The position numbers were made by a program, and so were the translations under genes. A model generated the notes under the pieces. It did no database searches. It worked only from the letters and a program-made list of their open reading frames with translations, and was not told the origin of the DNA. Below, one piece after another: positions 53,830 through 63,706 of a DNA stretch of 64,000 nt; position 1 is the first letter of the stretch, and the number at the start of each line of letters is the position of its first letter. Source of the DNA: Simplicispira suum (GTDB taxonomy: Bacteria > Pseudomonadota > Gammaproteobacteria > Burkholderiales > Burkholderiaceae_C); NCBI RefSeq assembly GCF_003008595.1, contig NZ_CP027669.1, positions 3,348,001 through 3,412,000 of the forward strand. The letters run 5' to 3'.

Positions 53830-55401
53830 ATGGACTGTTTGCGCACACGGCGCCAGATTCTCAAGTACGGAGGTGCACTAACGCTGCCTGCTTTTGGGGT
53901 AGCTGCGCCGTCCCAGGCACAGACCAAGAAAGCGAAAGGCGAGAGAAGTATGAATACACCGACGGCCGTACTGTCCGGATTGAGCGCAAGCGATGTCGTA
54001 ACGCTAATCGCAAGTGGAAAACTTTCCGCGCAGGCGTACATGGAGCATGCCCGCGAGCGTGCTGCGGCGCAGAGTGCACTCAACTGCTTCATCGCCGAGG
54101 ATTGGTCGGCCGCCATTGATGCAGCGAAGCGGGTCGACAGGCGTAGGCAGGCGGGTGCGTCACTTGCTCCGCTTGAAGGTCTGCCGATCTCCGTCAAGGA
54201 CAACATCAATGTGTCCGGCTGGGGCACCAGTGGCGGGACTCGCGCCTTGAAGGCGTTCAGACCGCAAGAAGGCGAATCCCCGCTGGTAGCGCGTCTGCGA
54301 GCTGCTGGCGCGATCGTGGTGGCCAAGACCAACATGCACGAGTTGGCCTTCGGCATCACCAATGTCAATAGCGACCCGTTCCCCGGAACTGCGAGGAACC
54401 CGTATGACCCTTCGAAGATCACCGGGGGTTCGTCAGGCGGCGCTGCCGCATCAGTGGCTGGTGGCATAGTTCCCTGTGCGTTGGGGACCGACACGAGTGG
54501 CTCCATCCGGATCCCTGCGTCGCTGTGCGGAGTAGTAGGCTTCAGGCCCACCGTGGGCAACGGAGCGTCTAACCGCCGCTACGATTCCACAGGGATTCTT
54601 CCCATCAGTCCTACCAAGGATACAGCGGGCCTGATGGCTGGCTGCGTGGCTGATGTTGTCCTGCTGGATGCAGTGCTAACGGGCTCGGGACCGTCAGCCC
54701 GGCCCGCGTTGCGTGGTGTGAGATTGGCGGTTCCGCCCTGCCTTTGGGCGGACCTGGACGACGGTGTTCGCTCCACTATGGAGGCAGTCCAACGAAAGCT
54801 GTCGGAAGCCGGTGTGGTATTCGTAGGCGCAGATATGCCGCAGCTCTTCGAGTTGAACGAGCAAGTTTCTGCCGCACTGGCGTTGCATGAGCCGATCGCT
54901 GCCGTACCTCGCTATTTAATGGAAAGCGGTGCCGAGGGAATAACCCTGGCGTCGATTGCCGCCCAGATCGCCAACCCGGATGTCGCAGGAGCCTGGAAGG
55001 CAGTGTTGAGTGACGCCTTCGGCTCTGCTTATCCGGATGTCATGGCGATCCACCGGCCGCGCTTACAGGCCTATTACCGAGACTACTTTGTCCAACACCG
55101 GGTCGATGCCATCCTGTTCCCGGCCACGCCAGTGCCGGCGATTTCGATCGCGTCTGCACAGACGTCACAAGATATGTCCATCAACGGCGCTAAGCCCGTC
55201 CCGATCTTTAACACCTACGTGCGTCACACCGATCCGGGTGCCAGCGCAGGTCTGCCGGGCTTAGTGCTGCCTGCCGGTCGTACTGCGGAGGGCTTACCTG
55301 TCGGGCTTGAGTTGGATGGAATTTATGGCGACGACGCCCGCCTGCTGGCGCTCGGCGAAACCATTGAGAGTCTGCTCGGTCGACTGCCTCGGCTTGCATA
55401 G
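53830..55401 (+). CDS. Amidase-signature hydrolase with Tat-like signal
   Basis: 523 residues. The N-terminus MDCLRTRRQILKYGGALTLP has a twin-arginine-like motif and a hydrophobic stretch ending AAPSQA, suggesting export by Tat. The amidase core has the Ser-cisSer-Lys triad: Lys in LPISVKDNINVSGWGTSGGT, the Gly/Ser-rich [16 protein letters not shown], and Ser in GTDTSGSIRIPASLCG. The nearest resemblance is to indoleacetamide/mandelamide-type amidases, but the substrate is unknown. If exported it may cut the amide outside the cytoplasm before import by the ABC system. An earlier in-frame ATG at 53788 is less likely. Confidence 0.87.
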   Translation: MDCLRTRRQILKYGGALTLPAFGVAAPSQAQTKKAKGERSMNTPTAVLSGLSASDVVTLIASGKLSAQAYMEHARERAAAQSALNCFIAEDWSAAIDAAKRVDRRRQAGASLAPLEGLPISVKDNINVSGWGTSGGTRALKAFRPQEGESPLVARLRAAGAIVVAKTNMHELAFGITNVNSDPFPGTARNPYDPSKITGGSSGGAAASVAGGIVPCALGTDTSGSIRIPASLCGVVGFRPTVGNGASNRRYDSTGILPISPTKDTAGLMAGCVADVVLLDAVLTGSGPSARPALRGVRLAVPPCLWADLDDGVRSTMEAVQRKLSEAGVVFVGADMPQLFELNEQVSAALALHEPIAAVPRYLMESGAEGITLASIAAQIANPDVAGAWKAVLSDAFGSAYPDVMAIHRPRLQAYYRDYFVQHRVDAILFPATPVPAISIASAQTSQDMSINGAKPVPIFNTYVRHTDPGASAGLPGLVLPAGRTAEGLPVGLELDGIYGDDARLLALGETIESLLGRLPRLA

Positions 55402-55427
55402 ACCCCACCACCTTAGGAGTTCTAGAG

Positions 55428-55829
55428 ATGCTCAAACATATTGAAACCTCGAAGGTCGCGCCGCCCTTCGGCTCGTACAGCCAAGCTGTCGAGATTCCAC
55501 TAGGTGCGCGCGTTCTGCATGTAGCGGGTCAGGTCGGGGCGACTCCGAATGGCGTGATACCCGATGACGTGGAATCCCAGGCGCGACTCATGTTCGAGAA
55601 CTTGGGTTTGGTGCTTGAGGCGGCGGGTATGACTCTCAGAGACGTGGTACATGTGAACTATTACATCCGCTACGAGGAAGATCTGTCCATCGTGCGCCGC
55701 TGCCGCGATGCGTTGTTCATTCCTCCGTACCCTGCAGCATCATTGTCCATTGTCAAGGCGCTCGGCCGTCCCGAATGGCGTTTCGAGATCGATTGCGTGG
55801 CTGCCAAAGTCGACGAGGTGCGCCCGTGA
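55428..55829 (+). CDS. RidA family (enamine/imine deaminase-like) protein
   Basis: 133 residues, single RidA/YjgF domain: APPFGSYSQAVEIPLGARVLHVAGQVG, the block ARLMFENLGLVLEAAGMTLRDVVHVNYYI and a conserved Arg in CRDALFIPPYPAASLSIVKAL. RidA proteins hydrolyse reactive enamines/imines made by PLP enzymes, which suits a gene next to an aminotransferase. Catalytic members keep an Arg in R-x-C-V type ends; here the ending is FEIDCVAAKVDE. Stop overlaps the aminotransferase start (GTGA). Confidence 0.88.
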   Translation: MLKHIETSKVAPPFGSYSQAVEIPLGARVLHVAGQVGATPNGVIPDDVESQARLMFENLGLVLEAAGMTLRDVVHVNYYIRYEEDLSIVRRCRDALFIPPYPAASLSIVKALGRPEWRFEIDCVAAKVDEVRP

Positions 55830-57217
55830 CAATTGATTTTGTAGCGGCGGACGTACGAGGCATCCTGCATCCGCAGACCGACCCTATCGTGCATCAGAGC
55901 CGTGGGCCATTCATCATCGAAAAGGGTGACGGCATATGGGTGGAAGACGATAAGGGTAGACGTTACATCGAGGCGATGTCGAGCCTATGGTGCGCCAACC
56001 TTGGCTTCAGTAACAGGAATCTTGCCGCTGCGGCCCACAGGCAGTTCGAGAGGCTACCGACTTATCACACCTTCAACCACCGTTCCAATTCTGCGTCGAT
56101 CACTTTGAGTGAGGAATTGCGTGAGATCAGCCCGATTCCCGAGGCGAAGATCAGTTTCACGAGCACTGGTGCGGAAGCGAATGAGACGATGATTAAGCTG
56201 GTATGGCTGTATCAATCGGCTTTGGGACGTGCGCACAAAAGAAAAATTATCTGCCGCGAGGGTGCGTTCCATGGTGCCACGATCTTCACCAGTGCGATGA
56301 GTGGACTTGCCAGTGTACGTGGCGCATTCGTTCCCGCAGGTGCGGAGGTGGTTTTCACAGACTCGATTGATGCCTACCGGAACGCCAAGCCTGGGCAGTC
56401 GAACGAAGACTATTTCGAGCAGGCGATTGTGAATCTAGAGCACCTGATCCAGCGAGAAGGTTCCGACACCATCGGTGCGATGATCGTTGAACCTGTCTGC
56501 GGCGCGGGCGGTGTACTTGTGCCGACGCGGCGCTACTACGAGCGCCTTGTCGACGTGCTGCGCCGCAATGACATCCTGCTGCTTTCGGATGAGGTAATTA
56601 CCGGATTTGGCCGGACCGGCCAATGGTTTGGTTGTCAGACGTTTGGCTTCGTGCCGGACATGATGTCGGTGGCAAAGGGATTGTCATCGGGCTACCTGCC
56701 GATCGGTGCGGCTCTGATATCCGATGGAATCTATCAGGTGGTTGCGAAGGAAGCACAGCGGCTCGGCATTTTCGGGCATGGGTTTACCTACGCTGGCCAT
56801 CCGGTGACTGCGGCTGTAGCTTGCGAGGCACTTCGCACCTACAAGCGTATAGATGTCGTGAAGATGGTCCAGGCCTTGAAAGGCCAGTTCGAGGCGCGTT
56901 TGCAGCAACTAGTGGAGCACCCATTGGTGGGCAATATGCGTTGCTGTGGATTGGTGGGTGCGCTTGAACTGGTAGCTGATAAGGACAGCCGAACGCGTTT
57001 CGACCCAGTCGGGTGTGCGGGACGATTGGTGCTGGAGCGGGCTATCGAGCGAGGTCTGATTGTTCGGCATCTCGGTGACGTGATTGCCATCTGTCCGCCG
57101 CTCATCATCCGACCTGCAGAACTTGACGAGCTATTTGAACGCCTCTCAGGCGCGCTGGATGATGCGACAGATCAGCTTCTTGTGGGTGGAACCAATGGAG
57201 GCTTTGATGCGCGCTGA
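55826..57217 (+). CDS. Class III (omega-amino acid) aminotransferase
   Basis: 463 residues from a GTG overlapping the RidA stop (MTIDFVAADVRGILHPQTDP). PLP-enzyme blocks: GIWVEDDKGRRYIEAMSSLWCANLG, FTSTGAEANETMIKLVW, the Tyr/Gly loop CREGAFHGATIFTSAMSG, DEVITGFGRTGQWFGCQ and the catalytic Lys in MMSVAKGLSSGYLPIGA. Typical of omega-amino acid:pyruvate transaminases (beta-alanine, GABA, 6-aminohexanoate, putrescine types). The exact amine is not predictable. Overlaps the following amidase by 11 bases. Confidence 0.9.
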   Translation: MTIDFVAADVRGILHPQTDPIVHQSRGPFIIEKGDGIWVEDDKGRRYIEAMSSLWCANLGFSNRNLAAAAHRQFERLPTYHTFNHRSNSASITLSEELREISPIPEAKISFTSTGAEANETMIKLVWLYQSALGRAHKRKIICREGAFHGATIFTSAMSGLASVRGAFVPAGAEVVFTDSIDAYRNAKPGQSNEDYFEQAIVNLEHLIQREGSDTIGAMIVEPVCGAGGVLVPTRRYYERLVDVLRRNDILLLSDEVITGFGRTGQWFGCQTFGFVPDMMSVAKGLSSGYLPIGAALISDGIYQVVAKEAQRLGIFGHGFTYAGHPVTAAVACEALRTYKRIDVVKMVQALKGQFEARLQQLVEHPLVGNMRCCGLVGALELVADKDSRTRFDPVGCAGRLVLERAIERGLIVRHLGDVIAICPPLIIRPAELDELFERLSGALDDATDQLLVGGTNGGFDAR

Positions 57218-58652
57218 CGATATTCTCGACCGCGATGCACTGGACCAGGCGGCGCTAGTCCGAAATGGAGAAGTCACCCCACTCGAGCTGGTGACCGCAG
57301 CAATCGAACGCTGCGAGAAGATCAATCCGCATATCAACGCGGTGACGCAGCCGCTTTACGAGCTAGCGCGTGAAGAGGTCCTGATGGCCAAAGACGGTCC
57401 CTTTCGCGGTGTTCCATTTTTAGTAAAGGATTTTTACTGCCATATGGCAGGTACCGTCACCTCGGGTAGCTCATCGCTCCTACTCGAGAATCGCGTAGAC
57501 CACGACAGCGAGCTGATGCGTCGCTACCGCGCTGCTGGCCTCGTGACCATCGGGAAGAGCAATGTGCCGGAGATGGTGTCGGTTGGCACGACAGAGCCTC
57601 GACTGTTTGGGGCCACGAAGAATCCCTGGAACCTTGCGCACACGCCTGGTGGCTCCAGCGGAGGTGCTGCGGCCGCCGTGGCTGCCGGTATCGTGCCAGT
57701 TGCGCATGCGAATGATGGTGCGGGTTCAACTCGTATTCCAGCCGCCTGCTGCGGGTTGTTTGGCCTCAAGCCTTCGCGTGGTCGCATCACGCTAGGACCT
57801 GATGTTGGCGAGTCGATTGGTGGCATCACGGCAGAGCATGTTGTAAGCCGCTCGGTGCGCGACAGCGCCGCCATGCTCGATGCGACGCAAGGCAGCATGC
57901 CAGGTGATCCCTATGTTGCGCCACCGTCGCCAATGGGCTATCTCGACGCGACACGAAGCTCTCCGGGGCGGCTGCGCATTGCCCTCAGCCTGGAGGCTAT
58001 GTTGTCCTGCCAAGTCGATCCAGAATGCCAAGCTGCGGCGCAAGCCACGGCGCAACTGTGTGAATCGCTTGGTCATCACGTTGACCTTGCCTCCCCGCCC
58101 ATCGACATCGAGCTCTTTCGAGCTGCCGTCGAGGGATTTTGGCCAATGACGATCACACGTGTGATGGTCGCCATGGCCCAGAGCAGGCAGGTTGATGTCG
58201 ACACATTGGTTTCTCAGTTGGAGCCGTTTAATCAGCATCTCTTCTCACTGGGCATCCGTCGTAGCGCAGTGGAATATCTGCAAGGGCTGGTGTTCTTCCA
58301 GGCGGCTACCAGAACGCTAGGACGCTTCTTTGAAACCTATGACGTGCTGCTCACTCCCACGCTGTCGTTTGGGGTTCCTCGCCTGGGTTATTTTGATGCG
58401 CAGATCCACGGTGGTACCGAGGCATATAGGCGGGTAATCGATTCTTTCGCATTCACGGTGCCTGCGAACGTGACAGGCATCCCTGCTGCAAGTATGCCCA
58501 TGGCGGTTTCGAAGAGTGGCCTGCCGATAGGCGTCCAGATTTCTACTCGGTTCGGTTGCGAGCACACGTTGTTTCAGTTGGCAACGCAGCTTGAAGCCAC
58601 TTCCGCTTGGAAGAAGCCCCCGCCCTCGGCGAAATTTCCTTGGTCTAACTAG
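57207..58652 (+). CDS. Second amidase-signature hydrolase
   Basis: 481 residues, predicted cytoplasmic (no signal). Triad: Lys in [20 protein letters not shown], Ser in [16 protein letters not shown] and Ser in [26 protein letters not shown]. The [13 protein letters not shown] and KPSRGRI features resemble the group that includes 6-aminohexanoate cyclic-dimer hydrolase (NylA), an impression that needs alignment. The start at 57207 follows GGAGG at five bases and overlaps the aminotransferase; ATG at 57195 would also fit. Differs from the first amidase in length, location and active-site context, so a distinct substrate is likely. Confidence 0.87.
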   Translation: MRADDILDRDALDQAALVRNGEVTPLELVTAAIERCEKINPHINAVTQPLYELAREEVLMAKDGPFRGVPFLVKDFYCHMAGTVTSGSSSLLLENRVDHDSELMRRYRAAGLVTIGKSNVPEMVSVGTTEPRLFGATKNPWNLAHTPGGSSGGAAAAVAAGIVPVAHANDGAGSTRIPAACCGLFGLKPSRGRITLGPDVGESIGGITAEHVVSRSVRDSAAMLDATQGSMPGDPYVAPPSPMGYLDATRSSPGRLRIALSLEAMLSCQVDPECQAAAQATAQLCESLGHHVDLASPPIDIELFRAAVEGFWPMTITRVMVAMAQSRQVDVDTLVSQLEPFNQHLFSLGIRRSAVEYLQGLVFFQAATRTLGRFFETYDVLLTPTLSFGVPRLGYFDAQIHGGTEAYRRVIDSFAFTVPANVTGIPAASMPMAVSKSGLPIGVQISTRFGCEHTLFQLATQLEATSAWKKPPPSAKFPWSN

Positions 58653-58687
58653 TTCTTTAGAGTTCAATTTCAAACAGGAGACATTTC

Positions 58688-59938
58688 ATGACGAATTCGA
58701 TTTTCTTCTCTCGACGTGGCTTGTTGATGGCTGCAGGCCTGTGTGCATTGCCGATCGTTGCGTCAGCTCAGGACACTATCAAAGTGGCCTACATCGACCC
58801 GTTGTCCGGTAGTGCTGCAGTCACAGGTGAGCACGGCGCAAGGCACTTCCGCTACCTCATTGATAAGGTGAACGCGGCGGGTGGTGTCTTGGGTGGGAAA
58901 AAGCTTGAACTAGTGCTTTTCGACAATAAAGGAGCTCCGCAAGAAACGATCGTGCAGGCACAGAAAGCCATTGACGATGGCGTGAAATTCATCTACCAAG
59001 GTTTTGGCTCCAACGTTGCACTTGCGCTCACCGACTTTATAGCCAAGCACGACGAGCGAAACCCGGATAAGCGCGTGCTATATCTGAGCTACGGGCCGAT
59101 GGATCCGGCACTGACCAATGAAAAATGCAATTTCTGGCACTATCGATTCGAATCTGACTCGAATGTGAAGATTTCGGCGCTGGTCGAGTTTATGAAGGGG
59201 CAGCCTGCGCTCAAGAACGTTTACCTGATCAATCAGGATTACTCTTTCGGGCAGTCTGTTCGCACCGAGGCGAGGAAGCAACTGCGAGACAAGCGCCCAG
59301 ACGTAAAGATCGTAGGTGATGAGCTGCACCCGTTGCTCAAGGTGAACGACTTCGCCCCGTATATCGCGAAAATTCGCGCATCGGGCGCTGATTCCGTGAT
59401 TACCGGAAACTGGGGCGCCGATCTGTCGCTGTTGTTGAAAGCTGCGGGCGACGCCGGCCTGAAGACGCAGTGGTACACCATTTATGGCGGCCTGGCGGGT
59501 GCGCCGACGGCTATCAAGCAAGCTGGTCTGGATGGTCAAGTTTTCCAAGTCGTGAATTGGCATGCCAATGTGCCCGGCGATGAAATGCAAGCACTGAATG
59601 CCGACTTCCGCCGACAGTACAACGAGCAGGGATGGTGGTATCTGCAGGCCAAGACCAGTATCGACATGCTGGTGCGGGCGATCAACAAAGTCGGTTCGGC
59701 CGATCCTGTGAAGGTCGGCTTGGCGCTTGAGGGAATGCGGTACAAGAATGCGATCGGCGCCGACGTGCTGATGCGAAAGGAAGACCATCAGCTCATCCAG
59801 GATCTCTATGTAGCATCGTTTTCAAGCGGTGTGCCGGTTGATGAAGAGAAAACCGGGTGGGGTTGGAAAACCGTAGCTACTGTTCCCGCCTCTGCGCTTA
59901 CACCCGCGACTACCTGCCGTATGGTTCGTCCGGAGTGA
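58688..59938 (+). CDS. Substrate-binding protein of a branched-chain-type ABC importer
   Basis: 416 residues. The signal is MTNSIFFSRRGLLMAAGLCALPIVASA, with a double Arg (SRRGLLM) that could use Tat or Sec. The mature domain (QDTIKVAYIDPLSGSAAVTGEHGARHF) is a type I periplasmic binding protein of the Liv family, longer than LivK at 8779 and diverged from it. AGGAGA precedes the ATG. It should provide specificity for the importer encoded directly downstream (LivH-M-G-F). Confidence 0.9.
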   Translation: MTNSIFFSRRGLLMAAGLCALPIVASAQDTIKVAYIDPLSGSAAVTGEHGARHFRYLIDKVNAAGGVLGGKKLELVLFDNKGAPQETIVQAQKAIDDGVKFIYQGFGSNVALALTDFIAKHDERNPDKRVLYLSYGPMDPALTNEKCNFWHYRFESDSNVKISALVEFMKGQPALKNVYLINQDYSFGQSVRTEARKQLRDKRPDVKIVGDELHPLLKVNDFAPYIAKIRASGADSVITGNWGADLSLLLKAAGDAGLKTQWYTIYGGLAGAPTAIKQAGLDGQVFQVVNWHANVPGDEMQALNADFRRQYNEQGWWYLQAKTSIDMLVRAINKVGSADPVKVGLALEGMRYKNAIGADVLMRKEDHQLIQDLYVASFSSGVPVDEEKTGWGWKTVATVPASALTPATTCRMVRPE

Positions 59939-59989
59939 GGGCGTCATGTACCGAACCCATGGAATTCCCTGCGCGCAGGGGGAACGCCC

Positions 59990-60940
59990 GTGAGCGAATT
60001 AATCGTATTTTCGACCCTCAACGGTCTTCAGTACGGGTTGCTGTTGTTCCTTCTGGCCAGCGGCTTGACTCTGATCTTCTCGATGATGGGTGTACTGAAC
60101 TTCGCGCATGCCAGTCTGTACATGCTCGGTGCTTACTTGGGTTACCAGATCAGCAGCTGGCTCGGCTTCTGGATCGGCCTGTTGGTGGCGCCATTGCTGG
60201 TAGGTGCCCTGGGAGCGCTCATCGAACGCTTCGGACTACGACACGTCCATCGCCACGGCCATGTGGCGGAGCTGCTATTCACTTTCGGGCTGGCCTATCT
60301 GATCGAGGAAGTCGTGGTGATGGTCTGGGGGCGGATCCCGGTGAGCTATCAAGTACCCGAGATACTCGATTTCCCAGCGTTTACGCTGTGGGCGACGAGT
60401 TATCCAGCCTACCGGGTTTTCATGCTGCTCGTTTCCATGGCTATCTTCCTGGGGCTGCTTCTGGTGCTGACCAGGTCTCGAGTCGGCTTGATCGTGCAGG
60501 CTTCGCTCACACAACCGAAGATGGTGTCGATGCTGGGGCACAACGTGCCAATGGTGTTCATGCTCGTCTTCGGAGTCGGTTCGGCGCTGGCAGGCTTGGC
60601 GGGTGCTATTGCCGGACCAGCCCTGGTTACTCAGCCGAACATGGCGGTCAACCTGGTGCCGCTATTGTTTGTGGTTGTGGTGTTGGGTGGACTGGGTTCG
60701 TTGACCGGCGCGCTGCTGGCTTCGTTGCTGATTGGACTCGTACAGACCTTTGCCATCGCAGGGGATTTTTCGCTGGCGGACATGGCTCGTGCGATTGGGC
60801 TGTCAATGAACGTACCACAAGTGCTGAGTGAGCTCTGGAACGTCACGTTGGCGCAGCTGGCCCCGGTCCTGCCGTATCTGCTGCTGGTGTTGATGCTGAT
60901 TTTTCGACCGACTGGCCTGATGGGGAGTCGCGAATCATGA
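59990..60940 (+). CDS. ABC importer permease, LivH family
   Basis: 316 residues, about eight membrane helices. Family blocks: NGLQYGLLLFLLASGLTLIFSMMGVLNFAHASLYMLGAY at the N-terminus and the cytoplasmic EAA-like loop VQASLTQPKMVSMLGHNVPMVFMLVFGVGSALAGLAGAIAG. Starts with GTG (59990). It pairs with LivM, whose ATG overlaps its stop by four bases. Confidence 0.92.
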   Translation: MSELIVFSTLNGLQYGLLLFLLASGLTLIFSMMGVLNFAHASLYMLGAYLGYQISSWLGFWIGLLVAPLLVGALGALIERFGLRHVHRHGHVAELLFTFGLAYLIEEVVVMVWGRIPVSYQVPEILDFPAFTLWATSYPAYRVFMLLVSMAIFLGLLLVLTRSRVGLIVQASLTQPKMVSMLGHNVPMVFMLVFGVGSALAGLAGAIAGPALVTQPNMAVNLVPLLFVVVVLGGLGSLTGALLASLLIGLVQTFAIAGDFSLADMARAIGLSMNVPQVLSELWNVTLAQLAPVLPYLLLVLMLIFRPTGLMGSRES

Positions 60941-62223
60941 GCGCCACCATATCGACACAGGGCAGCCTCCCTGCACCTTTGCGTACTGGCGCAATCTGGC
61001 TAGTCGGTCTGCTGGCACTGCTTCTGCTGCCCGTGGTTTTTCCGAAGACGTCTGTGATCAGCACAGTCTGCCTGATGGCAATTGCGATCGTGTTTTCACT
61101 TTCGTACAACATGCTGCTCGGGCAAACAGGGTTGCTATCGTTCGGACATGCGGTCTACTTCGGTTTGGGTGGCTTCTTTGCAGCCCAGGTGCTCACGAAG
61201 GTGGCCGGCGAAAACCTGCCAGTTCCATTGTTGCTTATCCCCTTGGTCGGAGGCGCTACCGGGTTGTTTTTTGGCGCGATCCTCGGAGCAATTTCCACCA
61301 AACGTGGCGGTACTGTGTTTGCCATGATCACGCTCGGCGTGGCTGAATTAGTGGCGGCGATGGCTGCACTGATGACCGGATTCTTTGGCGGTGAACAGGG
61401 CGTCTCGGTGGATCGCACGAAGGCCATGGCGCTGTTCGGCTTGCGATTCGGCTCCCATGCACAGGTGTATTACCTGATATTGGTTTGGTGCCTGGTTTGC
61501 GGCCTGTGCATGTATTATCTGACGCGCACGCCGTTCGGGCGCCTCTGCAATGCCGTGCGTGATAACCCAATGCGCGTAGCGTTTGTCGGTTACTCGCCGC
61601 AACGGATCCGCTTTCTCGCGTTCACATTCTCTGGTGGTTTTGCAGGTATCGCAGGCGCACTCTCAGTAATCAATTTTGAGATGGCTGCAGGGACGATGCT
61701 TGATGCCCACCAATCTGCGTCGGTGCTGTTGATGACCTTCATTGGCGGCGTTGGGCACTTCGCAGGGCCGATTCTCGGTGCCATACTGGTAACTTGGTTG
61801 CAGTTCTCATTGTCCGATCTGACACCCGCATGGCAACTCTATTTGGGCCTGCTGTTCATTCTGGTTGTGATGTATCTGCCAGGAGGAATCGCGCAGCTAC
61901 TAGAGATGCACCTTGGCGTGGTGCGAGCTGGGCTGGTGGCGCGTCTGGCCGTACCCTACCTTAAGGCGGTGGGACCATTTGTGCTTATCAGTGGCTCCTG
62001 CTGCCTCGCGATCGAGCTGGCTTATCGGCTCACGGTGGAGAAGGCCAAAGGCACTGTACTGACGATCGGCCCGGTGTCACTGAACGCTGCGTCGGGCTGG
62101 TCTTGGGTCGTGTTGGCTGTACTACTGGCAGCTGGTGTAGCTGGTTGGCGCTACATGCGATCTGATTTTTTGCTCGCAGTTGACGATGTGATGAATGAAT
62201 CCAGAAAGCGGCTAATGCAATGA
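60937..62223 (+). CDS. ABC importer permease, LivM family, with C-terminal extension
   Basis: 428 residues. The LivM core (ISTVCLMAIAIVFSLSYNMLLGQTGLLSFGHAVYFGLGGF, then VRDNPMRVAFVGYSPQRIRFLAFTFSGGFAGIAGALS) ends near residue 325 as in ordinary LivM. A further 100 residues add two membrane helices (VGPFVLISGSCCLAIELAYRL and GWSWVVLAVLLAAGVAGWRY), which is longer than usual. ATGA overlaps at both ends couple it to the LivH and LivG genes. Confidence 0.9.
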   Translation: MSATISTQGSLPAPLRTGAIWLVGLLALLLLPVVFPKTSVISTVCLMAIAIVFSLSYNMLLGQTGLLSFGHAVYFGLGGFFAAQVLTKVAGENLPVPLLLIPLVGGATGLFFGAILGAISTKRGGTVFAMITLGVAELVAAMAALMTGFFGGEQGVSVDRTKAMALFGLRFGSHAQVYYLILVWCLVCGLCMYYLTRTPFGRLCNAVRDNPMRVAFVGYSPQRIRFLAFTFSGGFAGIAGALSVINFEMAAGTMLDAHQSASVLLMTFIGGVGHFAGPILGAILVTWLQFSLSDLTPAWQLYLGLLFILVVMYLPGGIAQLLEMHLGVVRAGLVARLAVPYLKAVGPFVLISGSCCLAIELAYRLTVEKAKGTVLTIGPVSLNAASGWSWVVLAVLLAAGVAGWRYMRSDFLLAVDDVMNESRKRLMQ

Positions 62224-62969
62224 GCGAGTCGATCATCGTCATGAATGACGTCCGAAAGAGCTTCGGACCATCCCAGATCATCCGTGGGCTGAACTTGGAG
62301 GTTCAAAGGGGCGAGCGCCATGCGCTTATTGGTCCGAATGGTGCCGGAAAGTCGACGACTTTTGCACTGTTGTCTGGCGGAATAGTGCCTACATCGGGTG
62401 AGATTTTGCTCAACGGTAAGAGTATTGGCGGCCTGCCGCCAGAGGATATATATCGCTGTGGGCTTTCGCGTAGTTTTCAGATCAGCAATCTGTTCCCGAG
62501 TTTATCTGTGTTCGAAAACTTGCGTTGCGGTGTTTTGTGGACACGCGGCGTTTCATATGCATTTTGGAAGCGTATTGACGGTATTGGGTCCGTCCGTAAA
62601 CGAGTTGAAGAGGTTCTTGAACTTATTGGGCTGACGCATCGTGCGCAGACTCAAGCGGGCTATTTGAGTTATGCCGAACAGCGTGCACTGGAGATCGGCA
62701 TCGCAGTCGCTGGCGGCGGCGATGTTCTGTTGCTGGATGAGCCCACCGCCGGCATGAGCGCAGCTGAAACTCATGTCGCTGTGGAGCTGATACGAAAGGT
62801 ATCCGTGAATAGGACCCTGCTGATGGTTGAGCACGACATGAGTGTGGTGTTCGACTTGGCTGACCGTATCTCGGTACTCGTATACGGCGAGGTCATCGCA
62901 ACCGACACCCCGGAAAGCATCCGCTGCAACGAACGGGTTAAGCAAGCGTACCTTGGAACGGAGAGCTGA
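62220..62969 (+). CDS. ABC importer ATP-binding protein, LivG family
   Basis: 249 residues. Walker A GPNGAGKST, Q-loop region SRSFQISNLFPSLSVFENL, a signature region LSYAEQRALEIGIAVAGG (canonical LSYGEQR with Gly changed to Ala), Walker B VLLLDEPTAGMS and H-loop VEHDMSVVFDL. The Ala in the ABC signature (LSYAEQ) is a minor deviation. Coupled to LivM by ATGA. Confidence 0.92.
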   Translation: MSESIIVMNDVRKSFGPSQIIRGLNLEVQRGERHALIGPNGAGKSTTFALLSGGIVPTSGEILLNGKSIGGLPPEDIYRCGLSRSFQISNLFPSLSVFENLRCGVLWTRGVSYAFWKRIDGIGSVRKRVEEVLELIGLTHRAQTQAGYLSYAEQRALEIGIAVAGGGDVLLLDEPTAGMSAAETHVAVELIRKVSVNRTLLMVEHDMSVVFDLADRISVLVYGEVIATDTPESIRCNERVKQAYLGTES

Positions 62970-62971
62970 GC

Positions 62972-63667
62972 GTGTTGGAGGTTGAACAACTACATGCCTA
63001 CTATGGCAAGAGCCACGTACTTCAGGGCGTTACTCTGCAGATCGGTGCAGGTGAGATTGTTGGGCTTTTAGGGCGCAATGGTGTAGGCCGTTCCACCTTG
63101 GCTAAAGCGATCATGGGCGATGTCGATGTGACAGGTTCGATACGCTTCTTCGATAAGTCCGTTCAGGGTTTGAAACCACACCAGATTGCACGACTTGGCA
63201 TCGCATACGTTCCGGAAAGCCGTGATGTCTTTGCGACGTTGACGGTGCGTCAGAACCTTGAACTGGGTTTGAAGTCGGGGAAGAACGCGGGCCGTTGGAC
63301 GGTGGCTGGGATGCTTGATATGTTTCCGAACCTTGCTCAGCGAGCCGAGATACAAGCTGGGGTGCTGTCAGGTGGTGAACAGCAAATGCTAACCATGTGC
63401 CGCAGCCTTCTTGGTGATCCGTCGCTCATCATGATTGACGAGCCGACCGAGGGGTTGGCGCCAAAGGTTGTCGAACAGATCGGCGAGTTGCTGCGCGATA
63501 TTGCCGACAAGGGCGTCTCGATTCTGCTGATTGAACAGAAACTGAGCATCGCACTCAAGGTCTGCAGCCGCCTTTATGTCATGGGACACGGCAGGATCGT
63601 GTTCGAGGGCACGCCGGCATCGCTGCAGGAGCGCAAGGACATAAGCAAGGAGTGGCTGGAGGTCTGA
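62972..63667 (+). CDS. ABC importer ATP-binding protein, LivF family
   Basis: 231 residues from GTG at 62972. Walker A GRNGVGRST has Arg in the place of the catalytic Lys (canonical GxNGxGKST), a surprising change shared by some LivF annotations. Signature LSGGEQQML, Walker B LIMIDEPTEGLAPKV and H-loop IEQKLSIAL are intact. LivF works with LivG as a heterodimer. It starts two bases after the LivG stop. Confidence 0.9.
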   Translation: MLEVEQLHAYYGKSHVLQGVTLQIGAGEIVGLLGRNGVGRSTLAKAIMGDVDVTGSIRFFDKSVQGLKPHQIARLGIAYVPESRDVFATLTVRQNLELGLKSGKNAGRWTVAGMLDMFPNLAQRAEIQAGVLSGGEQQMLTMCRSLLGDPSLIMIDEPTEGLAPKVVEQIGELLRDIADKGVSILLIEQKLSIALKVCSRLYVMGHGRIVFEGTPASLQERKDISKEWLEV

Positions 63668-63706
63668 GAGACCTGTAGTTGCTCATAGCTCGCTCTTAAA
63701 TTTTCT

